A stretch of DNA of 9,382 nucleotides from CAKZSB01 sp964646405 (lineage in GTDB: Bacteria > Pseudomonadota > Gammaproteobacteria > Granulosicoccales > Granulosicoccaceae): assembly GCA_964646405.1 (NCBI GenBank), contig CAZYDV010000250.1, positions 1 through 9,382 of the forward strand, in the 5' to 3' direction. Each line of letters begins with the position of its first letter. Position 1 is the stretch's first letter. Positions 1-7,100 of the stretch are shown here, one piece after another. Made by a program: the position numbers and the translations under genes. The notes beneath the pieces were generated by a model that worked only from the letters and a program-made list of their open reading frames with translations, ran no database searches and was not told the DNA's origin.

Positions 1-652
1 CCGATACACCTCGACCGACAGCGCCTGCAGCACCAGCGGCCGTGCCGCCAGCTGCCGCCAATCCGGCACCTGCCGCTGCGGCTCCACCTGCCAGCAGGCC
101 GGTCAGGCCACTGCCGAAGTCGGAACCGCCGAATTTATCCATCAGACCCTGCGGCATTGATGCGCCGATGTTGCCGCTTTGGGATTTGAGCATGCTGGCC
201 AGACCGCCCGCGTCGAGTCCGTCGCTGCGCGACTGGCGCTTGAGCAGGCCCATAATCATCGGTGTCAGCATACCGAGCAGGGATCCGGTCGAACCTTTGC
301 CCAGACCGGTAAAAGAAGACAGGCTGCTGATCATGCTGCTGACACCGCTGTTGCCGAACAGGCCACCCAGGCCCTTGGTGCCCGCTTCGATCAGTGAGGA
401 TGACTGATTGCCGCCGATCATCGAGCCGATGTTGTCGACGATGCTGTCGTCCTGTGAATCCACCATGTTGAACAGCGAGGCAGCGCCTTTGTCCGTTTGT
501 GCCGCCTGGCTGATACCACCCAGCAGCGTAGGAAGCGCGCCATCGATAGCAGATTGCGTGCGCTCTTCCGTCTCGCCCAGCAATCCGCCAATTTGACCCA
601 CCAGCTGTTTGCTGACCTGGCCTTTGACCATATCCATCAAGTTGAATGACAC
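1..652 (-). CDS. DUF937-family protein, 3' end outside the window
   Basis: The visible 217 codons begin SFNLMDMVKGQVSKQLVGQ after the initiator and contain GALPTLLGGISQAA, a Gly/Ser-rich middle and MLTPMIMGLLKRQ, the pattern of DUF937 proteins. The family has no firmly established biochemical role. The GTG at 650-652 is preferred because GAAGGGG lies 9 bases upstream of it; the in-frame ATG at 635-637 is further from that site. The visible C-terminal end turns into an Ala/Gly-rich stretch (GLLAGGAAAAGAG and onward), which may be a flexible linker to a further domain such as LysM, BON or OmpA-like, but that part is not in the window. There is no signal peptide or clear membrane span in the visible part. 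The gene is probably monocistronic, since a terminator and a long gap separate it from the upstream gene. Family assignment is by recognised motif order; function is unknown. Confidence 0.8.
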   Translation of the reverse strand, partial: MSFNLMDMVKGQVSKQLVGQIGGLLGETEERTQSAIDGALPTLLGGISQAAQTDKGAASLFNMVDSQDDSIVDNIGSMIGGNQSSSLIEAGTKGLGGLFGNSGVSSMISSLSSFTGLGKGSTGSLLGMLTPMIMGLLKRQSRSDGLDAGGLASMLKSQSGNIGASMPQGLMDKFGGSDFGSGLTGLLAGGAAAAGAGLAAAGGTAAGAAGAVGRGVS

Positions 653-730
653 AGTTGTTTACCCCTTCAAGAATTGAGTTCCAAAAATCGAAATTTCCGA
701 CAGCGACGACGGACCGGTTTGTCCGGTGTA

Positions 731-760
731 GTCGGCCGGGCGCTCAAGTGCCGCGCCGAC
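731..760. repeat. Imperfect hairpin upstream of the DUF937 gene
   Basis: The 30 bases form a stem of six pairs (GTCGGC/GCCGAC), two mismatches, then five more pairs including one G-T, closed by a four-base loop TCAA on the plus strand. It lies about 80 bases before the DUF937 start. No T-run follows on either strand, so it is not an ordinary intrinsic terminator. It could be a leader RNA structure or an operator; the sequence does not decide. Confidence 0.5.
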
Positions 761-923
761 AGGATGTCAATGGAGATGTGCGTCCTGTCTGGCGGTTGGT
801 GCATCCGCGCTGCGTCTAGCGGGTTATGACTGGTTGCGTGATAGTGCGTCGGGTTGGCAGCGGATACAGCGCAGGTTCTGAGTGCGACTACCTTTGCTAT
901 CAGAATCTTGGGGGAATGTTAAC

Positions 924-947
924 AAAAAAATCCGCGCAGTGCGCCGA
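924..947 (-). terminator. Rho-independent terminator after the GGDEF-EAL gene
   Basis: Read on the minus strand, a stem of GCGC/GCGC with loop ACT is extended past one G-G mismatch by two more pairs. Seven consecutive T follow immediately (924-930). It lies about 85 bases after the GGDEF-EAL stop codon and before the DUF937 gene, which fits termination of the glycosylase/GGDEF-EAL transcript. Confidence 0.65.
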
Positions 948-1032
948 GGTGGTGTAAAAATGTATAACACAATCACGAGCTTAGAATGCCGTGTGCGCAG
1001 GTTTTGACAAGCTCGGTTGAGCGCGTTTTTAA

Positions 1033-2973
1033 CTAGCCATTGGAGCGTTTCGGCAACGCCGAACCAATGCCGAGCATGGCTTCGAGTTGTGCGGCGGGAA
1101 CCGGGGGGGAGAAAAAATAACCCTGGCCATACTGACACCCCAGGGCGGCCAGGCGATCGGCCTGATGTCGGTTTTCGATGCCTTCTGCCACCGCACACAA
1201 ACCCATCGATGCCGATATCCGTATCGTGCTTTCAACAATAGCGGCGTCGCGTTCGTCAGTCAGCAGGTCGTTGATGAAGCTCTTGTCGATCTTCACGGTG
1301 GACACGGGCATGGTTTTTAGATATTGCAGCGAAGAGTAACCGGTGCCGAAGTCATCCAGTGAAATGCCGAACCCGCGATTGCGCAACATCGCCAGTTGCC
1401 TGCGCCCACCGTCCTCATGTTTCATCGCGATGCTCTCGGTCAGTTCCAGCGCTACGCTGGCCGGACTGATCTCAAGCATCTCGACCAACTCGATCACCTT
1501 TTGCGCGTAGTCTTCTGATTCGAGCTGTAGCGTCGAGACATTGATCGACATAAAAAGCGGGTGCGCCGGATGGATCTGCTGCCAGCTTTTCAGGTGTGTC
1601 AGACTCTCTTGCAGTATCCATTCGCCAGTCCGGTTGATTTCACCGAACATCTCCAGCACCGGGACGAATTCATCCGGGTGCAGATCGGCCGGGGCCTGAT
1701 CGCGCCAGCGCAGCAGGCACTCGACGCCGACAATTTCGTTGTCGGCCAATGACACGATTGGCTGGTAGGCGAGCGTGAAGATCTCTTCCGGTGGGTGATA
1801 CTTCATTCGATTGATGATCTCGCGCTGGCGCGAGATGGCCGCCTGCGCCTGATCGGACAACAGCAACAATGAACCGCGATGATTTTGCTTGGCTCGCAGC
1901 AGTGCCTGATCGGCCACCTTAAAGAGATCGGCCAGATCCAGTGTATCCATTTGCTGCACACTGGCACCGACGGTACACGATACCGCCAGTGGGCTGTCTT
2001 TGTAGTCGACCGGTTGAGAGACGCGCTGCTGAATTCGATGAATGATTTTTTCCGCATCGCGAGGGGAGGCGAGATGGCGCAGCACGATCGCAAAGTGATC
2101 GGCGCCAAGTCGGCCGAGTTTGTCATCGTCCCGCAGCTCGGTCTCTACGCGACTGCCGACGCTTTGCAGCACCGCGTCACCGGCGTAGTAGCCAAACGCA
2201 TCATTAATGTGACCGAAGTGATCGATATCGAGGATCGCAAGGGCGATGAATTCCTCGCCAGCCTGCGGGTTGTTGCGCAACTCGGACAGAAACTCGGTGA
2301 CGGCGCGACGATTGGGTAAATGGGTCAGTGGATCGATTCGCGAGATGGACTTCAGCCGTGCGCGGGTACTCGCCAGTTCGCCTTCCGTATTGCCAACGGC
2401 CTTTTTCAGCGGACGAATCGCAAGCGCGTAGTAGGCTGCCGCCGCCAGCGCGAGCGCGGCTGAGAAAAACCACGTCAGAAGGGCAGAGACGCCGCGAAAT
2501 CGGTGCTCTGCTTTGTGTAGACGCTCGGCGACGTCTGTAAGTTGGGCGCGTACCTGAAAAAGAGATGCCGTGGTAGTGGCATCGATGGTGAAGTCTGGCT
2601 GCTCGATGTGTTCGACCAGATTGCGCACATTGTCTGACAAACTGCCTGGCGTCTCGCGGTAGGCAGATTCGATCTTGGTACCAGGCAACCGCTGCAGACT
2701 CTTGTAGCGGCCGTTGGCGTTCTCCCAGTGTGCGCTCCACAGCAGCCGCGCATCATCGCGGAACTGCGGCAACGTAGATTCGAATCGTCGTGTTTCGCTG
2801 GCGGTGCGTTGCAGGCTTGCACTGTAGAACAGTTGCATCTGCGTGTTGCGCTGCATATCGGCAAGCAGGCCGGACTGCCACCATAACCATAGTGTGGTCA
2901 GCGAGTGCGCCAGCAGTAGTACAACCAGCGCACCGATCAGCCAGCCGGCTCTGTTCACCCTGGTGTGGCGCAC
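1033..2973 (-). CDS. Membrane GGDEF-EAL protein, predicted cyclic di-GMP phosphodiesterase
   Basis: With the GTG start at 2971-2973 this is 646 residues. A membrane helix at 11-32 and another at 162-186 flank a roughly 130-residue, mostly helical periplasmic sensor-like region that I do not recognise. A short linker helix leads to a GGDEF domain (about 210-372), then an EAL domain (398-640). The GGDEF signature is GADHF (290-294), so cyclase activity is doubtful, yet the inhibitory-site RxxD is present (RDDD, 281-284), five residues before it. The EAL domain keeps ECL (418-420), N478, ELTES (E513), DDFGTGYSSL (540-549), K561, D563 and E597, so hydrolysis of cyclic di-GMP is likely. The frame stays open back to 3324, but that part overlaps the glycosylase gene and is not protein-like. 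The start is uncertain: GTG 2973 has no good ribosome site, TTG 3027 is another option, and a frameshift may hide the true N-terminus. Probably cotranscribed with the upstream glycosylase. Confidence 0.85.
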   Translation of the reverse strand: MRHTRVNRAGWLIGALVVLLLAHSLTTLWLWWQSGLLADMQRNTQMQLFYSASLQRTASETRRFESTLPQFRDDARLLWSAHWENANGRYKSLQRLPGTKIESAYRETPGSLSDNVRNLVEHIEQPDFTIDATTTASLFQVRAQLTDVAERLHKAEHRFRGVSALLTWFFSAALALAAAAYYALAIRPLKKAVGNTEGELASTRARLKSISRIDPLTHLPNRRAVTEFLSELRNNPQAGEEFIALAILDIDHFGHINDAFGYYAGDAVLQSVGSRVETELRDDDKLGRLGADHFAIVLRHLASPRDAEKIIHRIQQRVSQPVDYKDSPLAVSCTVGASVQQMDTLDLADLFKVADQALLRAKQNHRGSLLLLSDQAQAAISRQREIINRMKYHPPEEIFTLAYQPIVSLADNEIVGVECLLRWRDQAPADLHPDEFVPVLEMFGEINRTGEWILQESLTHLKSWQQIHPAHPLFMSINVSTLQLESEDYAQKVIELVEMLEISPASVALELTESIAMKHEDGGRRQLAMLRNRGFGISLDDFGTGYSSLQYLKTMPVSTVKIDKSFINDLLTDERDAAIVESTIRISASMGLCAVAEGIENRHQADRLAALGCQYGQGYFFSPPVPAAQLEAMLGIGSALPKRSNG

Positions 2974-3023
2974 CTGGTTGTCGAGTGCTGCGGGTTCGCC
3001 ACTCGGCCTGTCGGCTTGCTGGT

Positions 3024-3146
3024 TCAAAGGATGCGCACTGGCTGTAGATGGACGAAAAAGACTTGAGACAACTCTGCGAGCTTGCCAGTTCCGTACCAGT
3101 GAACGCTCATCCCTCTGGTGTCGCGACGTTCTGTGTCTGTCATCAT
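3024..3146 (-). other. Short 40-codon frame overlapping the glycosylase stop; possible true N-terminus of the GGDEF-EAL protein
   Basis: An ATG at 3144-3146 overlaps the glycosylase TGA (ATGA), the usual arrangement for coupled translation. It opens a frame starting MMTDTERRDTRGMSVHWY that stops at 3024. One extra T in the five-T run (minus strand, 3055-3059) would fuse residues 1-31 to the GGDEF-EAL frame as VFF-RPSTASA, giving a protein of about 704 residues. This could be a real mutation, an assembly error, a slippage site, or chance. It is not called as a separate gene. Confidence 0.4.
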
Positions 3147-3721
3147 ATCGATCGTCGCTTTTGCAGTGCTGGTAACAGGGCCGCCCGCCAGTGAGCAGTT
3201 TTGGTTGCCAGATCCATACTCGCCATGGCAGGGCTGGTTGAGGGCAGCACCAACAGATCGATATCCCGATCGCCCAGTGTCGGCAGCGCGAATCGTCGAA
3301 ACAGGCTCTGCGCTTTGCGGCCATTGAAAAGAATGCTGCGGATAGACGGGTGCTGCTGCAGAAAACCGGCGAAGTCGTTGCAGACCACCGTGCTCATGTC
3401 GATCTTCGAGTCCAGGCTGCCTGGCCGATGGCAGCTTTGCAGCACATCCCAAACGGCGATTTGGCGTTCAAGCAGGATTTGGCAGCGTGCGTCGTAATCG
3501 AGTTCTCCCGTGACATCCAGTATCGATTGCATCGCCGGCCAGAAGGCATTGCGCGGATGGGCATAGTACTGTTGCTGGTCGAGTGAAATTACCCCTGGCA
3601 TGGAGCCGAGCACAAGCACGCGTGCATCGGCACGGGCAATTGGTGCGAACGCCGTTGACACCGTCTTTTCTGTCGGCAGGGAATCGATCTTAAGCTCCGC
3701 AGACTTTTTTTGGCGAGACAC
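3143..3721 (-). CDS. Uracil/hypoxanthine-DNA glycosylase, family-6 type
   Basis: This protein of 192 residues belongs to the uracil-DNA glycosylase superfamily and most resembles the DNA-deoxyinosine (hypoxanthine) glycosylase branch. Visible motifs in order are VLGSMPG (37-43), YYAHPRNAFW (52-61), WDVL (91-94) with CxRxGSxDxxI (97-107), FNG (132-134) and LPSTSPA (159-165). Such enzymes remove deaminated bases from DNA and leave an abasic site for base excision repair; the Asn within HPRN is the likely catalytic-site residue of this branch. The length is normal for the family, with about 15 extra residues at the front. The start used is GTG 3719-3721, which lacks a clear ribosome site; another GTG about 20 codons in would remove most of the extension. 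The gene is divergent from the decarboxylase-like gene and lies directly upstream of the GGDEF-EAL gene. The exact substrate (hypoxanthine or uracil) is inferred. Confidence 0.85.
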   Translation of the reverse strand: MSRQKKSAELKIDSLPTEKTVSTAFAPIARADARVLVLGSMPGVISLDQQQYYAHPRNAFWPAMQSILDVTGELDYDARCQILLERQIAVWDVLQSCHRPGSLDSKIDMSTVVCNDFAGFLQQHPSIRSILFNGRKAQSLFRRFALPTLGDRDIDLLVLPSTSPAMASMDLATKTAHWRAALLPALQKRRSI

Positions 3722-3727
3722 TCAGAG

Positions 3728-3764
3728 ACTAGCATGCCAGCAGTGTCAGCCGGCGCGTGCTAGT
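3728..3764. repeat. Inverted repeat in the divergent intergenic region
   Basis: Perfect 7-bp arms ACTAGCA (3728-3734) and TGCTAGT (3758-3764) are separated by 23 bases. They sit in the 72 bases between the glycosylase start and the decarboxylase-like start, where both promoters must lie if each gene has its own. No convincing -10/-35 pair was found. It may be an operator, but arms this short could be chance. Confidence 0.4.
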
Positions 3765-3781
3765 TTGTCTGATCGCGTGCC

Positions 3782-3785
3782 TGGA
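3782..3785 (+). promoter_or_regulatory. Ribosome binding site of the decarboxylase-like gene
   Basis: GGAG lies about 8 bases before the ATG at 3794-3796, in the context CTGGAGAATCACGATG. It is a strong site with good spacing and fixes the start of this gene. Confidence 0.7.
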
Positions 3786-3793
3786 GAATCACG

Positions 3794-4171
3794 ATGAGCG
3801 ACTATGACGCGGGTGTAGAACAGTTTCGGCAAATGGTGGGTGATGATCGGATCGAACCGCTGATCCGGCGGTTCAGCGCGGTCTGCCCGGACTTTGAGCG
3901 GGAGGTAATCAGTGTGGTCGGCGGGCGCACCTGGACCCGCGGTGGTATCGATTTGAAAACCCGCTCGCTGTGCAGTATCTGCGTACTGGCAGCCTGCGGC
4001 CGGCAAAATGCGCTGAAACTGAATTTTCAGATGGCGATGAACAACGGGGCGGAAATGTCCGAAATTTTTGAGGCGATCATGCAGGTGGCCGTCTACGCCG
4101 GCTACCCGGCGGCCTGGGATGCGCTGGTGATGCTCGAGCAAACGCTCGAGGAACGATCCTCAGGAGCCTGA
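3794..4171 (+). CDS. Carboxymuconolactone decarboxylase (CMD/PcaC-like) family protein
   Basis: The protein has 125 residues, the usual size for the PcaC-like branch. The family pattern is clear: LKTRSLCSICVLAACGR (54-70), a helix containing AMNNG (81-85), then EIFEAIMQVAVYAGYPAA (90-107). Members include the 4-carboxymuconolactone decarboxylase of protocatechuate breakdown and AhpD-type peroxidase reductants. The position usually held by His in the RLH motif is Asn77 here (KLN), so classical decarboxylase chemistry is doubtful. A CxxC pair (Cys60, Cys63) exists, but it lies one helix earlier than the AhpD redox pair. No pathway genes for aromatic degradation are nearby, so the substrate cannot be named. 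The start is supported by the GGAG site. The 3' end overlaps the convergent DUF4175 gene by 12 bases. It is probably cytoplasmic, with no signal peptide. Confidence 0.85.
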   Translation: MSDYDAGVEQFRQMVGDDRIEPLIRRFSAVCPDFEREVISVVGGRTWTRGGIDLKTRSLCSICVLAACGRQNALKLNFQMAMNNGAEMSEIFEAIMQVAVYAGYPAAWDALVMLEQTLEERSSGA

Positions 4172-7100
4172 AGACAAGCCTTCGCTCAGGCGACGGAAGT
4201 ATTCTGCCGCCTGGCTGCGGTAGCCATCCGGATCCCGGCCGGCGCGGGCTGCGCGAATGCCATCGCCCTCGGCTTCCAGTGCGCTGCGATTGAGCGCCAG
4301 TTCCAGTTGCTCGATCTGGCGCAACAAGATGCCGACTTCGCGATTGATACGGCGCTCGTTCTCACCGCTTCCACCCGGTTGCAGGTCGCGTGCGATCTGT
4401 TCTAGTGAGTCGAGCATCTGTGCAGATAACTGATCCTGCAGGTCGGGCAGGCTGTCGGCGAGTTCCCGCCGCGCCTCTTCAACCAGCCGCGAGTCACCGG
4501 GCGCCAGGTTGTCCAGGTTGATTGGCGCCTCGCCGCCACGACGCAGGTCGAAGCCACCCCCGGGTGCCGCGCTCGCCCCGCGTCGTTGTCCGTTTTCGGC
4601 CAGTTGATTGGATTGCTGCTGACTGTCACCACTGCCACCGGGTGAGCCCGACTGTCCCTGTTGGGCACGCTGCTGTCCCTGTTCGCCAGATCCCGAATCG
4701 CTCTGGCCCGTTTGTTCTGCACGCTGATTGCCGTTGGCATCGGAGGTGCCACGATCGCCGTTCTGTTCGGCGTTTTGATCACCGTCCTGATTACCGTTCC
4801 GGGCACCGCTTTGGCCCCTTTGCATAGCCTGATTCAGTGCCTCGCGCATCTGTTGCAATGCACGGCTGGCATCGGCCACCGTGCGTTCTTCGGAGAACGG
4901 TTCGCCCGTTTCGGCTTCGGCGATGCTGGCTGAGTCGAGCAGGTCATTTTGCAGATCGGTCAGGGCCTCGGTGATCTGTTGTTCTCGAAGTGCCGCCTGC
5001 GGTGCGCGTCCCACTTCGATCATGTCACCGGATATACCCAGAAGCTCGGATATTTTTTTATCTTCCAGATCGTCCAGTGCCTGATCGATGCGCTCGGCCG
5101 TGCGCGGATTCTGGTTGGAGAATCGTTCGACGGAGTCGCGCAACTGTTCGCGAATCTCTTCCAGATCGCGTTGCATCTGGCGTTTCTGTTCGGCCAGGTC
5201 TACTTCCTGTTCGGCATCCAGACCGCTCTCTATCACACCCTGTTCGCGAGCGCTCATCGCGCGCTCCAGCGCATCGCGCAACTGCGCTGCGGTCTCGCGC
5301 TGCTGACGGGTCAGGTCGCGCGTCTGCTCGACGGCATCGGCCAGTTGCTCGCGCAGTTGCTGCTGTCGCGACTGATTAATCTGCTCGACGGATTCCTGCA
5401 ATTCACGGCTGGCGTTTTCCAGTGCCTGGCGCAATTCCTCGGCGCTGCGCTCGCTATCCTGACTGCCGCGCAATTGTTCCAGAGCCTGTTGCAGATTTTC
5501 CATCGCGTCGGCGGTTTGCTGATCGCGGCCCTGTTCGTTCTGGCGGTTGGCATTCTGCTGGCCGCTGCTTTGCTGGCCACCTTGTTGTTGCGCACTTTGC
5601 TGCTGTCCGCTTTGTTGTTGCCCGCTCTGCTGCTGTTGTGCGTTTTGCTGTTGGCCACTTTGATTGGCATCTTGCTGCTGGCGCTCGAGCTCGCGTTGCA
5701 ATTCTTCGAGTTCGCGTTGCAGGCGCTCCTGTTGCCAGCGCTCAGCCATTGACAGCTCCTCGTTGCGCTGCGCGGCCTCGGCCAGTTTTTGCTGACGACG
5801 CGCCAGGTCCTTCAATCGATCAAAGGCATCGTCCTGTTCGTTTTGTGTGGCGTTGTTACTCTGTTGCGCGGCATCCGGTGTTTCGTACTGATTTTTTGCC
5901 AGATCCATTTCCAGCTCATACATTTCGGCCATATCGCGACCGGCGTTGCCACCTCCGCCGCCACCGCCTGACTGGTTTCTACTGACACGAATATCGTTAA
6001 ATACCGACTCGGCACGTTTGAGATACTGCAGCGCTCGCTGCTGGTGTTTCACGGCGTCGTCGAATTCCAGTGCTGCCAGTGATTCAGATGAGGGGCGCAT
6101 CGCCGTGGCCGCCTCTTTCATGTATTCAACAAAGCGTGCGATATCGGGATCATCGTCGAGCAGTTGCCGCGCGTCGGCGCGTTGGGCGAGGGTGTCGGCC
6201 TGACCGGCGAGTGTGCTTTGCAGATCGGCCAGTAACGCGGCACTGTCCGCGGGTTTAATCAGCGAGCGGGTGTTTTCTCGCTGCTCGCGAATCAGGTTCC
6301 AGGTTGCTACCAGGATTTCCTTTTGGCGCTGCGAGATTTCCTGCTCGGCCTGCGATCCGCCACCACCGCCGCCGCCAGACTGTTGCGACTGGCTGAAACG
6401 ACGATCAAACGGGCGCACATCGATGAACAACATATCGGTGGACACTGACTGTTCGCGGTCGTGAGCTTCTGCGTAGTAACTGATCAGATCGCCAGGTACC
6501 AGCGCCTCGCCGTCGCTGCCAAAGTCTTCCAGATAGAACACGTGCTGCATGTCGGTGCCGGGGTCGAGCTCGAGCGTCTGCCAGTCTTCACCGTTAACCG
6601 AATAGTGCAGATCAACTTTTTCGACGGCAAAGTCATCGCTGGCCGTCGCGCTGATCGTGACTTCCTCGATGGGGTTGGCGTTCCAGTCGGCGCCAGGTCG
6701 GGTAAAACTGATTTCAGGCTGTGCGTCTTCCAGCACAATGATCGCCTGTTTATCACTCAGCGGGATGCGATCCTGCTCGAGCAGATCGGCTAGCTGATAC
6801 TCACCTTCCTGCTCAACCAACAGGCTTGCGCGATACTGGTTGTCACCGGTTTGGGTCACGTCGGTGGCGCTGTTGTCGTGCACCAGAATCCCGTGTTGCA
6901 ACGGCCGATCGGTAGTGAAGATCAGATCGACCCGCGTGCCGGCAACTGCGGCAATCTGCGAGCCGTTTTCGACCCGTTCGGGCTCGGCGCCGGTCCACTC
7001 GGGATAGTGGTACTCCAGATCGAGGCTTTCGATTCGCGCTGGCACCACGACTTCCAGCGAAAAGGTGTCACTGTCGGTAAAGGCCGAAGACACGTAGTAC

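Larger units (their letters stand above)
653..1032. other. Noncoding region between the DUF937 and GGDEF-EAL genes
   Basis: No convincing gene is seen on either strand. A minus-strand open frame across it (824-1198) runs into the C-terminal coding part of the GGDEF-EAL gene in another frame and has no protein-like character. The region holds the terminator at 924-947 and the hairpin at 731-760, plus a smaller stem at 711-726 (CGGAC/GTCCG, 6-base loop). A TTGACA box lies on the minus strand at 765-770, but no acceptable -10 box sits at the right distance, so no promoter is called. A tRNA was looked for and not found. Confidence 0.55.

Noticed and set aside
42..596. Plus-strand Pro-rich open frames at the left end
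   Set aside because: They are antisense to the Gly/Ala-rich DUF937 coding frame.
840..915. tRNA-like look of GGTTCTGAGTGCGACT and surrounding bases
   Set aside because: No acceptor stem, anticodon arm or proper TPsiC loop could be folded on either strand.
963..1030. Possible small plus-strand transcript: TATAAC box at 963-968 and a GCTC/GAGC stem with a T-run at 1011-1027
   Set aside because: There is no -35 box, the stem has only four pairs, and the product would be about 50 bases.
2974..3324. N-terminal extension of the GGDEF-EAL frame back to an ATG at 3324
   Set aside because: It would overlap the glycosylase gene by about 180 bases, and its first 60 residues are Cys/Trp/Arg-rich shadow sequence.
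4949..5752. Plus-strand open frame of 267 codons encoding a very hydrophobic, Leu-rich protein resembling a membrane protein
   Set aside because: It is the antisense of the Glu/Gln-rich coiled coil of the DUF4175 gene. CAG and CAA codons read in reverse as Leu-rich triplets, and the sense frame shows clear domain structure.
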